From Exophiala sp. HKRS030 (lineage: Eukaryota; Ascomycota; Eurotiomycetes; Chaetothyriales; Herpotrichiellaceae): a stretch of DNA of 64,000 nt. The DNA lies in contig JAHWDD010000010.1 in assembly GCA_023897205.1 (NCBI GenBank), positions 1,488,001 through 1,552,000 on the forward strand, in the 5' to 3' direction. Position numbers and translations under genes: made by a program. Positions 1 through 12,752 of this stretch are shown here, in pieces (position 1 is the first letter of the stretch; the number at the start of each line of letters is the position of its first letter). The notes beneath the pieces were generated by a model. The model did not search any database, had not been told where the DNA came from, and was given only the letters and a program-made list of their open reading frames with translations.

Positions 1-36
1 TTCTGGATTAGCAATCATTGACCTTGATTCCCTGAC

Positions 37-1705
37 ATGCCTGAATTTGTCTTTCCCGGGATGTCGACCGATAAGACACCCGGGGAGACTTTCACCTCCC
101 AGGCCCCTCCTTCGCCCTCTGACAGTCAGATTGATACTTCGAGTGATATTGCGGTGGACGCAAACTTTGAGAAAAGAGTCAAACGCAAGGTCGACTTCTG
201 GCTTGTTGGTTTCTACTCGACCGTGTATGTTTTTCGGGTTATCGATTCATCGAATTATTCCAATGCTGCCATTATCAATCTTGAACACGGTACGGGCATA
301 AAGAAAGAAATGCATTTCACACCTGGCATGTGGGCGTGGACTTTGTCTATCTTCTCATACAGCTATCTAATCTTCGAGCCCACAAACACACTGTTATTAA
401 AGACCTTCCGACCCTCAAGATGGATGTTCGTCCTCATCCTCGCCTGGGGGATTTGCGCATGCTCAGCAGCAGCTGTCCAAAGCTTCCAGGGCATGATGTG
501 TGTACGATTCGCTATTGGCGCAGCTGAGGCTGGTTTTGTACGTCTACTTCCTCATCCATGATACCGCGCGTAACCCATGTCTTTATTTACTAATGACAAA
601 GTAGTACCCTGCCGTGCTCTACCATATGGATTTCTTCTACAAACCCAAGGAACTCCCATGGCGCATCGCCCTATTCTACTCGGTCGGTCAGCTTTCAAGC
701 GCACTAAGCGGGTTATTAGCCTTTGGAATTTCTTATATGGATGGGCTAGGCAACCTCGCAGGATGGCGTTGGCTCTTTCTCCTCGAAGGATTGCCAGCAA
801 TCATCCTATCCTTCATCGCGCTTTTCGGGCTGCCAGATTACCCTGAAACGGCACGGATGTTAAATGAGAAAGAACGAGCTTACATGGCCGAGAGACTAAG
901 TGTTACTGCGCCAAAAGGGAAGAAAGGCAATTGGGACTGGTCATCGCTGAAGATCTTTCTGCGTGACCCAAGCACGTACACTTTTACAGTTTACTGGCTC
1001 GCACATGGTATCGGGGGCTTCGGCATCAATTACGCGCTACCGACCGTAATTTATCAGCTTGGCTTCACGACGACAGCCAAGTCGCAGTTGATGAACATCG
1101 TAAGTTCTGTCTACCTGGTACATCAGCGATATGAGGACGACTAACGCAACCTCAACATAGCCCCCCTACGTCTCGTGCTTCATCTTGCTCAATACGCTAG
1201 GTCGACTTCTGCATAAGAAATGGATTCGTCCATGGACAACCGCTGTCTCAAGTAGGCTTTACTCTTTACCTTTTGATTTCAGCTATTAACACTAACATAA
1301 TCATTCACAGTTGAGGGCACCACCGTCATATGCTACATCATCCTCATCACCGTGCACAGCCCTGTGGTAAAGTACCTGGCACTCATTGTCGCTGTATCTT
1401 GCGCTGGCTCTGCATATCCAGTCATATGGCCTGAACGTATCCGCGCCCTCGAAGGTACTGTTGGAGCTGGCATTGGAATTGGCTGGACAAATGCCATGGC
1501 TCAATTTGGAGGCATCGTCGGACCTCACGTCTACAGCACAGTGTTTGGCCCGAGTTACCATGTCTCATATATAATTTGTTTATGTTTTCTGATCGTGTCG
1601 ATCACGTCGATATTGTTGTCATGGTACTTTGTGATTCAGAAGGACAGAAGACGGCGAGGGCGGCAGGCGAATGACGAAGCAAAAGCGCGAGAAGTCCTTA
1701 ATTAA
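37..1705 (+). CDS. MFS permease, allantoate permease (Dal5)-like
   Basis: Four exons fit: 37-537, 605-1099, 1161-1251 and 1311-1705. All three introns are GT-AG and keep the frame, giving 493 residues. The first intron has a good branch site (ctaat near 589). The product reads as a plasma-membrane major facilitator of the anion:cation symporter (Dal5/allantoate permease) family. After a hydrophilic N-terminus comes the family motif around residues 55-85 (RVIDSSNYSNAAI, where relatives have DR.N..NA). The R...G..EAGF signature is split exactly by intron 1, with YPAVLY following. A charged central loop (KGKKGNWDW) and a second helical half ending in a basic tail (KDRRRRGRQ) complete it. Substrate is not predictable; small organic nitrogen compounds or carboxylates are usual. 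An in-frame second ATG lies at 61. The gene lies about 12 kb from a telomere array and is the only intact gene on the left contig. Unlike its downstream neighbourhood it shows no RIP damage. Confidence 0.88.
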
Positions 1706-2096
1706 TTGTTAGACGGAGTGTAACCTAGGTAATTTGATTGTTAGGGGTCTAATATGATATATTGTCAAGTCTAACCTTAATAACTATGAGGCGGTTCTCT
1801 ATTTATTATATAGCAAAAAGGAGTGTAATTCTTCCTCTAATTAAGGCATTCCTTGTTGCCGCATTAACTCCCGAAATAATAGTATACTGTATATATAGGC
1901 CTAAAGAATAAGGCCCTAAAGATTACCTTAATAATAAGCGCTTTATCAGATAGAATAGAAAGAGAAATAGGTACTAAACTAGGGTAGTAAAGAGCGTCTT
2001 AAAATAGGCCTTAACTTATAAAGACTATTTTAGCGAAGTACTTCGCATAGGAGGCCCTTAACTATTTAACACACTCTTTTACAAAATAAAGCTATT
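1706..2096. other. AT-rich intergenic sequence
   Basis: No open frame of useful length. Base composition turns sharply AT-rich and TpA-rich right after the permease stop codon, consistent with the edge of a RIP-mutated repeat block. No recognisable element is seen here. Confidence 0.6.
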
Positions 2097-2490
2097 TATT
2101 ACGAATTAAGGCCTCTTATAAGGCCACAGACAAAGCTATAACAATAGTCACTTAGCGGTATTACTTAGGGGCACATAAAGGATAGAGAAACTTTGTCACG
2201 TAATAGGAAGGCTCTTTAGGGTCTATAATAGGTTAATATAGAGTTTAAGGATCTCATGACTTCTAAGGCTTTAGTAGTAAACCCTATAGAGCTAAATAAA
2301 GCTAGGAAAAATAATGGCTATATATATATAGTTATTATATAGCTTTATTACGTAGTTAACTTCGTTTATAATTATATCTATATATTTTAGTGATAATTAC
2401 TTTACTTATAGTATATTAGTACACTTAATATACTATATACCCTTAAAGATATCTCTCTTTCTATACTTCTTACTTATTAAGAAACCTAGG
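2097..2490 (+). repeat. Diverged LTR relic related to the chromovirus LTR
   Basis: By eye this stretch aligns along its length with the 399-bp LTR at 2875-3273. Shared blocks include the start (aaggcctcttataaggcc against gggcctagcctataggcc), the middle (atagctttattacgtagtta) and the end (cttacttattaaga against ctcacctattaaga). It is much more diverged than the two paired LTRs are from each other, so it looks like an older solo LTR or fragment of the same family. No internal region is attached. 2491-2874 downstream is AT-rich with nothing identifiable. Confidence 0.6.
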
Positions 2491-2874
2491 CTACATAATA
2501 AGTAAAGTAACCTAAACCTAAAACCTAATACCTAACCTTAACACTATTCTAGTCTATAGTAATAATTATTACATATATAAATTAAGTCTTAGCGTTACTA
2601 GCGTAACTTTTATTTCATAACTTTCATTACACTAATAAATTATTAGTAACTATTTATCTCACTATATTATTATGAAACTATTAATTCTTATTACTTTTAG
2701 TTTTATTATTTATTAAGTATATTTAAAGGTTTATCTTTACTTAATTTTAGCTTATTATACCTTAAGTATAAATTAATAAAAGAAAATTTATCTATAAACA
2801 CTATAAATATAATCTAATTTAACTTCTTAGTATTTATTATATAGCTATAAATATTACTATAGTATAAAGTAATA

Positions 2875-3273
2875 TGTTATGAGCGGGCCTAGCCTATAGG
2901 CCGCAGATAAAGCTATGATAATAGCTATTAACCCTATGAGGTAGGAATACTAAGAGAAGCTTAGGGTGACTAAAGTTAGGGGTCACGTGACTAAGGGCGA
3001 TTAGCTACGCTCAGTTATAATCAGTAGTAATTAGGCTGAGTAACACTAAGCACCACTAAGCACCACTAAGCACAGAGGACTATATATGCACAGTCATTAC
3101 ATAGCTTTATCACGTAGTTAACTTTATTCATAATTATACCCATACGTTTTGGTTATGATCACTTCGCTCTTATACTCGCTTAAGTACCGCGCTTTTAGTG
3201 ACTTTATCTCTTATACTTCTCACCTATTAAGACTATATATCTTATAACACTCTATATGAAGCGAAACGTAACA
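2875..3273 (+). repeat. 5' LTR of the chromovirus
   Basis: 399 bp, TG...CA ends. It matches the 3' LTR without indels. It retains C or G at nearly all of the roughly 40 positions where the two differ, so it is the less mutated copy. An internal short direct repeat (cactaagcac, three times near 3045-3072) is present. Confidence 0.9.
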
Positions 3274-3305
3274 CTTTAACTATCTCTTAATCGAAAGTAT
3301 TTAAC

Positions 3306-4320
3306 ATGATATCTAGCTCCAAAGCTCCTATCCGCTTACCATCCCCTATGGGTTTAGTTCGGTCCGCCCTAGGCGCGCTAACACCTAGACCATCCTCTCA
3401 CACCTCTAACTATAGTGAAGGCCATAGTAGTAATAATAAGGACAACACCAAAGTTAACGCGTTCTATAGGGCTCGTGAGAAGTTAGGGTTATTTATCACT
3501 TAACTCATCGCGACCTTTAAGCTAAATCGTACTAAATACATTATCTATAAAGATAGAGTCTTATTTGTAGAACTCCACATGAAGGGATCGGCCTTCCATT
3601 AGTTTAAACTTATTATGATAGATTACCTAATATTCCCTAAGGGATAGAAGAACCCTAAGATCACTACTATCTTTAGTAACTTTACAATGTTTCTTAAATA
3701 CCTTTAATAGATCTTTAGAACACTAGGAAAGAAATAGGCCACTACCTAACGAATCTATTAGCTTAAGCAAAAGGGGTTAGCCACGCAGTATTATGCCTTA
3801 TTTAAGAGACTTTAGGCTAAGTTAGACTAGAATAATAATGTGTTTACTATCGCCTTTTATACTAGACTAAAGAATAGCATTAAGAAGGGGTTAGGCCTAA
3901 AAAGGCTTAAGACTTATTAGGGACTAATTAATAAAGCCATTAAAGTTAATAACTAGCTTTATAAGCTAAGTTTAGAAAGGAAGGGATACCATGAAAAGAC
4001 TAAAGGTACTTACTACAAAGGTAATCATAATAACTACTAGTTCTATAGAGACCTAATGAATCTTAACTCCATGAAAGAAGGTTAGTCCTCATAACCTAAG
4101 GGTCGCTTCTAGCGTAAGGGACCATTTAGTAAGGAGCAAGAGCGATAAAAGAAAGAAAACCTATACTATAATTATAAAAAATCCGGACACTAGGTAAAAG
4201 AATACGGTATAAAGCCTATAAGACTACATATTATGGAAGTAATAACTAGTATTAGAGAAGAAAAGGCTGACACTCTAATAAAAGTATTAGAACTTAAGTG
4301 CTGATTGAAAGCATTTACGG
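3306..4320 (+). pseudogene. Chromovirus gag remnant with broken zinc knuckle
   Basis: The frame opens with ATG at 3306 and stays open for 65 codons, then stops appear repeatedly at positions where relatives carry Gln or Trp. Decoded with those stops ignored, it resembles Ty3/Gypsy Gag: a capsid-like stretch (LNRTKYIIYKDRVLF, then GSAFH followed by a stop where Trp is usual). A CCHC zinc knuckle lies at about 4161-4205, in which both leading cysteines have become tyrosine (YYNYKKSGH), as expected from TGY-to-TAY mutation. Gag would form the particle shell and bind RNA. The stretch after about 4320 up to 7100 should contain protease and linker sequence but I could not identify motifs with confidence. 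Confidence 0.75.
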
Positions 4321-7119
4321 AGGGGGTTAATAAAGTATACCGCCTATATAATAAAAGGTAGTGATACTACTAGACTCTTCGCGACTCCTTAGATAAGGAG
4401 AACATCATTAAAACGGCTAGCCACGCTAAGAAAGTACAGAAGGGAACACTTAAAAGGACCTAGGTAAAGGGAGTGACTTCACTATCACTATTAGAACATA
4501 ATGAAGAGATTATCATGACTATAGGAATCTTTCCTAGTCTAAAGGAACAGGGTAAAGAAGCCAATAAAAAGGCTGATAATAAGGCCGCACATGCGCGACT
4601 ATCTTGGACTGCCTACTATAATAATAACTGCTCTATTCATATCTTTAATAAGTAGGGATCAGGATAATTTCCTCACAAAAGAAAGTGTAGAAATCGTTAA
4701 AACAAGGCACACAAGATAAAAGACGCTAACTAGGATAAAATATTAGCTATCATGGAGGCTAAAGAACCCCTATATAAGATTATCAGTATGGGATACACTT
4801 TAGCTAAGGTCTGAACACACTATTAAAAGCGTAATGCGCGCGAATAGGTAATGTTTACTCTATAGGAAGGCGCTCACCCATATTAGTTAAGTATAACTCT
4901 AAGGGTATAAAGGTATTTCTAGTGTTTAGACAATAAATCACATATTTACTTAGCTAAAGGGAATAGAAAGTATAGCTTTTCATTTAAATCATATAAAGAG
5001 ATCCTAATAAAATAGTTAGACTAAGAGATTAGTAAAGAGTATAAACTAGTTTAGAGGGATATAACATAAGTAATAGTAATAATACACTAGTGAATAGAGA
5101 TTAGTGAATAAATAGTGTTATAACCCTTTAGGGGAAAGTAGTAAGCTAAGCGTATAATCACTATAAATATATATCACTAGGAGATATATATTAGTAAGAA
5201 AAAAGGAGTATATACGCATAATATTCATAGAATAATGCTTATACACTTCTTTTCTTAGGATAATAATACTAATAGCGGTGCAGAAGGCTAAATACTTAGT
5301 GATAATAAAGAAGAAGAATTTATTCTCGTGGAATCTAAAGATATTATTACTATAGAGTAGTAACTAACGTTATAGTATATAGATAAATACTAAGTTATTA
5401 CGAATTATGATAATATCGCGATACTAATAATAAAGTACTAAATAAATATACTATGCACATAGTATTACCCTACTAATTACATAATAGTATATAGAAGAAT
5501 TAACTCATAAGAAGACCCTAAGATTAGAGAGAATCTAGTCCCTATCATAGCATATAAAAGCTTAATCTATGCCACACTAGTACACATATATAACGTGCTA
5601 GGGAAAGAGCGTTATAAGTTTCTATTTAGGGAAAAAAACGAACTAGACTAGGACCCTAAGGACTCTAACTCACTATATAACATTATGTTATTTTATAGCT
5701 ATTATTATGTAGTTATTAAGACTATAAATTAGGTCTATTATAAGGAGTAAATACTAAAGATAAGGTTAGTAAATAATAGCTATTACCTAGATTATATTAC
5801 GAAATAGAAAGAAGCATAAGAAGTTTTTATATAGTAATGCTTTAAGTGCGAAGGCCTTAGGCCTCATACATATTAAACCAGTATAAAGCTACTATACTTT
5901 TTTCCATTTAAAGAAAAGGAAAACCTCGCACTATAGGAGATTAATTAGGACATTATAGGACACTATTACAAAAAAGAAAAGACACTAGGAGCCATAATAA
6001 TTAGAACGCACTATTAGTTAATCACACTAGGTGAAAACATACGATTTATACCCTATAGTAACCCTAATTAGAGATAAAGAATAATAGCTCTAAATATGTG
6101 TTAAGATAAGCTATACCCATATAAAGAAATACATATATATAAAGTGTATAGAAGCGAAATACATTACTCACTTAATAGTGACTTAGATAAAGAAGAAGAA
6201 TTCATGATAATTAATTCCCTAGATAAGGAAGATAACCTAGTTAAGTTTATTATGCTTAGTATAACTAAGGCATATTATGTTATCCTTATACCCTACTAAA
6301 AACCGATATTATGCTAGTAATAACACTACCTATAGGATACGTAACATTATTACGCAGTATTTAACCCTAAGGTAAGACTAAGAACACCGCGCACTATATA
6401 GGTAAATCTATATAGAGATATGCAGTGTACCTTTACGCTAGAATTATATGCGCATAATAAAGGAAGCACAGAAAAGGTAGATATTAAGATATCGCTAGAG
6501 ATCCTTTAATAAATCTATAGAAAGAAGAATATAAATATAAATAATATACTAAAAAACGGCGAAGAGAAGTCCTCTTAAGGTAGAAGACCCCTTAATAAAA
6601 AAGTCTTAGGCTAGCTAATTTAATATAATATAGATCTAGCGTTTAATATCATTAATCTTTAGCGCTAAATTAGCTAATAAGTCTATATAGGTAATAATTA
6701 ACTATAAAGCTAATTAAGACTATATATTACTAAAGGTAGTAATAAGATTTAAAATACATAAAAAGAAATAACTATATCTATTACTTATAGCGAATAGAAC
6801 ACTAATAAAGTATAATAGTGAATGGATATAAAAAGAAATCTAGGACACTTAGTTAGAAATTAGTAATTACTGTGAAAGGATTAACATTAATATAATACTA
6901 ACTAAGTATAATATAGTTCTAAGACTAAAATAGCTTTAGGAACATAATTTAGAGATAAGCTAAAAAGAACGAACCTTATCCTTCCTAAATTATAGTCATG
7001 AAAGGAAGAAGCGAAAGAAACGATTAACTTCTAAAGTACCTCTATAGAGAGCAGTATAGGTATAACCTAGAAGAAGGGCCTTAAATCGTATAGAAAAGGT
7101 AAGCCTACTAGAGAAATAT

Positions 7120-9870
7120 AAGGATTTTAAAGACCTCTTTAAAGAGAAAGAAGGGTTAGTCACGCTACTAAAACACTAACCATAGAACCATAAAATCACG
7201 CTTAAAGATAGAAAAGTGCCTAAATATAACGGGTAACTTAAGTAACTATTTAGGAAAGAAAAAGATTTCCTTAAGGAGTATATTAAGACTTATTTAAAGA
7301 AAGGCTTTATTAGACTATCTAAGTTATTTATAGTATATAGAGTACTATTTACCCTAAAGAAAAATGGATCTCTTTAACTATGCATTAACTTTTAATCACT
7401 TAATATAATCACGAAAAAGAACTAATATTTATTACCCTTAATTAAGGAACTATAGAATAGACTCCTTAGAGTAAAATACTTCACCGTAATTAATATATAG
7501 AATATTTACTACTAAATACGAATAAAGGAAGATTATAAATAGATAACTACCTTTAAAACCTATTTTAGGTTATATAAATATTACGTCATGCCTTTTAGAT
7601 TAAGTAATGCATTAATAACTTTTTAGGAATTAATTAATAATATACTCTAAGAATATCTTAATGATTTTGTAATAGTATATCTAAATAATATACTTATATT
7701 CTTAAAGATATATAAAGAATATATAAAATATATTTGAAAGGTTCTTCACAAATTAAAGGAAAAGGATTTACCTATAAAACTAAGTAAATATGAGTTTTAT
7801 AAATAACGTATCTATTTCTTAAGCTATATTATATCTAATGAAAGTATTAAAGTGAACCCTAATAAGATAGAGCTAATCTAAGATTAGCTAAAACCTAAGA
7901 ATATTATAAAGATATAGGCCTTCATTAGACTACTTAACTATTACCAAAAATTTATTAAGGGATTTTTAAAGATTGTAGCGCCATTAATGAACCTTATTAG
8001 GAAGGATATCTTATTCAAATTTGAATAAAAATATAAAGAAGTATTTAACTGCCTTAAGAAAGCCATTATAATGGCACTAGTACTTATAATATATAACTCT
8101 AAGCTAAAATACTAGGTAAAAATAAATATATTAAATAGAGTAATTAGGGCCTATCTCACGCAAAAGGGACTAGATAGTAAGACTTATACTATGATATACT
8201 ACTTAAGAAAGATAACAGGGCTAAAATTAAACTATAACATTCATAATAAAGAACTACTTATAATAGTTAAATATTTTAAGGAATAAAGAGTATATCTTAA
8301 AGGTACTAAGTATTAAATTTAGATCTATACTAACCATAAGAATTTATTATACTAAATAATAATAAAAGAACTTAATAGAAGATAAGTTTAATAGGTAGAA
8401 ATACTTACACTATATAACTTCTAAATACATTATATCTAAGGAAAAGAAAACACTATAGTAGACGCGCTTAATTAATAGCTAGATTATATAAAAGATATTA
8501 AACCGGAACCTATGGTAATACTTAAGGAAAAGAATGGCGCCTTAATATATGCCACACCAGAAATTTAGGCGCTAGTATTCATGGAAGTTAAGCTAACAAA
8601 ATAACAAAAAGAGGAAATCATTAGAGAATAATATAATAATAAGTTAGTAGGATACCTAGGTATTAAGAAAACACTTAAACTAGTCATAAGGGACTTCACC
8701 TAAAAAGAAGTTAGGAAAGATATAATAGACTACATTAAGAATTATAATATATACCATAAAGTAAAGTATACCTAATATAAACTATATAGATTACTCTAAA
8801 TATTAATAATACTAGGAGAAGCATAGCACATAATCGCATTAGACTTTATTACTAAGTTACCTAAGTCTAGAGAACCCCTTATAGGTATAGACTTTAACAG
8901 TATACTTATAGTAAATAATATCCTAATAAAATATACGCATTTTATTCTATATAAAGAAGTATTAATAGCAGAAAAGTTAGTTTACACACTTTATAAAACT
9001 ATTATTAGCTAATATAGGATACCATTAGAAATACACTTAAATTAAGACAAACTATTTATATTATAGTTTTAGTAATCCCTAATGAACCTTATAGGAGTTC
9101 ATTAAAAGTTATTAATAGTGTTCTACCCATAAAGTAATAAATAAATAAAAAGAATAAATTAGATATTAGAATAATACTTATAATACTACATTAATTTTTA
9201 ATAGAATAACTAGGTATCACTATTACTCATTACATAATTTACCTATAATAATATCACTTTAATTATAGGAATTTCACTATTTTACGCGAATTATAGATAT
9301 TATCTAAGGATTAAGAAAGACACATAAGGTATTAAACTAATTATAGAAAAAGTAGTAATCTTAGTTAAGAAATTAAGATCACTACACAAACTCTTAAGAG
9401 AGAAACTTAAGAAAATATCAGAAAAAACAGTTAAAAAAACGAATAAGCGAAGATTTAAGGGACTAGACTTCACAGAAAAAGAGATAGTCTACCTTCTCAG
9501 AAAAAACATTAAAACATAAAGACTATCTAATAAACTAGATCACACTAAGATTAAACCTTATAAAATCAAAAGGAAACTTAGACTAGTGACATTTAAGTTA
9601 GAACTACCTAAAGAAATAAATATTTACCTAGTATTTTATAAATCACTTCTTAAAAAAGCATCGCTAAATACCAGACTAGGGCCAGTACTAATACATAAAG
9701 AAACATAGTAGTCACTATATAATGTTAAAAGGATCTTAGATCACTTTAGGATTAAAGAAAAAATACACTACCTCATTAAATGGTTAGGATATAAATTAAA
9801 AGAAAACACTTAGGAACCCACAGAATACCTTCTAAAGAATATACTTTAGCAGTATAATTAGGAAAGAAGA
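7120..9870 (+). pseudogene. Chromovirus pol remnant: RT, RNase H, integrase, chromodomain
   Basis: Decoding through stops shows RT (about 7200-8000) with KKNGSL, YYVMPFRLSNA and VIVYLNNILIF. The catalytic YxDD pair therefore reads NN, a G-to-A change in each Asp codon. RNase H follows with YTNHKNLLY and ELNRR (8310-8390), ending in KENTIVDALN. Integrase (about 8600-9300) has DFITKLPKS near 8850. The C-terminus (about 9760-9850) is chromodomain-like, LIKWLGYKLKENT, with a stop where Trp precedes EP. The chromodomain would direct integration to methylated histone H3 chromatin in intact relatives. The numerous TAG/TAA codons at Gln/Trp positions make this copy non-functional. Confidence 0.85.
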
Positions 9871-9975
9871 AGATAACTTACTAATAGTGTCTAATAACTA
9901 TAAGGGACGATTAATTAGGATAGAACCTAGGAAAGAAGATATAGATCTAGGCTCTAACTTAAATATCTGTTCTAA

Positions 9976-10332
9976 TTAAGCATTATTTAGCCTTATAAAG
10001 ACTATAAATAAGGTAATTAGAGGAGAATTCATATAATCTAGCTTGTCTAAGGATTCTAGCTCCTAAATTAATATCTTCTTTTACTTATTTAATAAGTTAT
10101 TAGCCTCTCGCTATAATCACTCCCATTTAGTATTAGCTTCAGAAAGGGCAAGCTATATACGCATGGCCTCTACTAACATTTTTTAAATATCCTCACTCTT
10201 CTAGTAAGTGGCTTCAGCTAAACAGTTATATTACGTAGTTAGCGCGTTAAATTCCTCCGCGGAAAACGTTTTATTACACTCTTTTATGCCTTTCTTAGTA
10301 TAGAAGAAACATTTTAAATAACTATTTAACAT
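9976..10332 (-). pseudogene. RIP-decayed antisense reading frame inside the chromovirus
   Basis: Reading the minus strand from ATG at 10332 gives about 118 codons that look coding apart from seven TAA/TAG and one TGA codon, each where Gln or Trp would fit. The rest is rich in Glu, Ala, Lys and Leu and predicted helical, for example KMLVEAMRI and LALSEANTKWE. It lies between the chromodomain and the 3' LTR, opposite to gag-pol. I do not recognise a family. It may be an accessory antisense ORF of this element, or a fortuitous frame; comparison with intact copies would settle it. Confidence 0.45.
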
Positions 10333-10556
10333 AAAACATAAAGAGTTTAAATTCTAATAAGGAGTATAATAACTTATACTGATTTTCTAGTAACTAAGGG
10401 TCTTAATATAGGAAATAGCGATATAATGACGGGAGATAAAAGAATGGCTAACTTTTAAGACTCGGAACTAAGGCATTATTAGTTATAAAGAAGAGAAAGA
10501 ATAGAGAACGCGCCTAAGAGAATAGTATTTACCTTATATATATTATGGATAACGTA

Positions 10557-10575
10557 TAAGGAAGGAGAGAAAAAG
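10557..10575 (+). other. Polypurine tract before 3' LTR
   Basis: A pure purine run (aaggaaggagagaaaaag) ends immediately before the TG of the 3' LTR. This is where plus-strand DNA synthesis starts in LTR retrotransposons, and its position supports the LTR boundary call. Confidence 0.8.
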
Positions 10576-10974
10576 TGTTATGAGTGGGCCTAGTCTATAG
10601 ACTATAGATAAAGCTATAATAATAGCTATTAACTCTATAAGGTAGGAATACTAAGAGAAGCTTAGGATAACTAAAGTTAGGGGTCACATAACTAAGGGTA
10701 ATTAGCTATGCTTAGTTATAATTAGTAGTGATTAGGCTAAGTAACATTAAGTATCACTAAGCACCACTAAGTATAGAGAACTATATATGTATAGTCATTA
10801 TATAGCTTTATTACGTAGTTAACTTTATTCATAATTATACCTATACGTTTTAGTTATAATCACTTCACTCTTATACTTACTTAAGTACCGCGCTTTTAGT
10901 GACTTTATCTCTTATACTTTTTACCTATTAAGACTATATATCTTATAATACTCTATATAAAGCGAAACGTAATA
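10576..10974 (+). repeat. 3' LTR of the chromovirus
   Basis: 399 bp, colinear with the 5' LTR with no indel. About 40 single-base differences, all transitions; in all but one the 3' copy has T or A where the 5' copy has C or G. The terminal CA has become TA by the same process. Confidence 0.9.
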
Positions 10975-12537
10975 TAATACTTTATATTAAGTATTAAATA
11001 TACTTTATATTAAGTTAAAACTTATATTTATATATACTTTATAAGTATAGTCTTAAAGAGTAATTAGCTAAAGACATTAAAAACTAAGTTTAAAACTAAA
11101 ATATTATAATTATTATAACTTAGCTACTTAACTATAATTTATTTATTTATAAACTTTAGTTTTATTAGGGTTTTTTATACTTTATTATTAAATTATATTA
11201 ATATTTATTAATAAGTAAGATAATTATTTAATAATATTATAATAAAGAGTATAGTATTAATACTTAATATTAATAAAAAGAGTAATTAATATATTATTAA
11301 GTTTTACTTTAATATTTCTTTATTAAAACTAAAATAATAAATTATTAAGTTATATAGTATAAAGTTCTTAATATTAAAATAACTCTAAAGAATAATGCTT
11401 ATAGCGCTATTAATACTTAATTTATATTTATTATAAGATAAATTATATTTAGTACTAACTAATTAAGTTATAATATAACTTAATCTCTTATAACTTAATT
11501 TAGTAATATAATTAAAGTGAATAAAACTTACTATTAATAATTTAATAAGCTTAATTATATCTTAAAAATTACACTATAACTAAGAAAAAGTATTATATAT
11601 AAGCATTTAATAAAGCTTTTAATTAAGGCTATAACTTAATTATATATAACTCTTAAAATTAATAATAATAATTAGTAACTTTATAAAATTATTTAATTAG
11701 TTAAGTAAATATTATAAAAGATATATAACTTAGTACTAAATTTATTATATATTAATATATAAGTATTAAATATATTTTAAGTTAGAACTATTACTTAGAA
11801 TTTATTTTAAATATTATAAAATAAGTTATTATTCTATAATTATATTACTATTTTTTAAGTGTTACTTTATTATTATATTTAAGTATTTTATAGCTATTTT
11901 AATTAAGAGATATTTATTATTATTAATACTTAAATAAAATCTTTAATATTAGTGTTAAATATTTTAAAGAGATTAGTAATATTATATATAAAGAACTTTA
12001 ATAAGATTACTAATAAAATTACTAAGGTTAATACTTATTTTAATATAAAGTCTAAAGAGTAAATTAATTAGTTATTAGTTAAACTAAATTATTATCTCTT
12101 TATATTTTATATTATACTTATTTAGTATAAAATAACTAAAGTATATAGTAATATTATTATATTATTTCTCACTATATATTTTATTATTATTAATTATAAA
12201 GATAATATTATTATATTTTATTTTAAGGCCTAAATTATTAGCTTATTAAGTAAATTAATTTACTATTATTAGCTTATTTTATTATAAAATACTTATTATA
12301 TTAAAGAATTTTAATAGCTTAATAATATAAAGATATTACTTTAAGAGCTTTATTAGTAATAAGTTATTAATAATATATAAAGATTTATTAGTGTAATAAG
12401 TAATTAGTAATTATATTTAATATATATAGATAATATAATTATCTCTAAAGTATTAATAATTTAGAATATTAATAATAAGAACTTAATATATAATAATACT
12501 TAAAAAGTTATATCTTAACTTATTTAAAATACTTAAT
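10975..12537. other. Extremely AT-rich RIP-type desert
   Basis: Almost only A and T, dense in TpA, with no open frame and no domain recognisable in any decoded frame. Probably older repeat sequence mutated beyond recognition. Confidence 0.6.
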
Positions 12538-12752
12538 ATTATTTTAATATATATTTATAGTAAATATATATATAAATAAGTATTAAGACTAAGGTTTATT
12601 ATCTTTAATATATTTATCTTTAATATATAGCCAAATTTTCTTCGTTATCTCTAACATTATTTTAGTATATATTTATAGTGAATATATATATAAATAAGTA
12701 CTAAGACTAAGGTTTATTATCTTTAATATATAGCTAAATTTTCTTAGTTATC
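12538..12752. repeat. Two-copy tandem repeat, about 118 bp
   Basis: The segment starting attattttaatatata at 12538 recurs at 12656 (attattttagtatata). Both share taagactaaggtttatta and aaattttctt. The first copy carries a 15-bp internal duplication (ttatctttaatatat). Differences are mainly transitions. Confidence 0.7.

Larger units (their letters stand above)
2875..10974 (+). mobile_element. Full-length RIP-inactivated Ty3/Gypsy chromovirus
   Basis: An 8.1-kb LTR retrotransposon. Two direct 399-bp LTRs (2875-3273, 10576-10974) begin TG and end CA (5') or TA (3'). Both are flanked by taata (2870-2874 and 10975-10979), a possible 5-bp target duplication, although such a match is easy to get in AT-rich DNA. 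A polypurine tract abuts the 3' LTR. Coding remnants run in the order Gag (zinc knuckle), reverse transcriptase, RNase H, integrase, chromodomain, which is the chromovirus branch of Ty3/Gypsy. Nearly every Gln and Trp codon is now a stop, so the copy cannot make protein. No tRNA-type primer site is obvious after the 5' LTR; ttaacta at 3275 can pair with tagttaa at 3115 within the LTR, which may be chance or a trace of self-priming. Confidence 0.9.
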
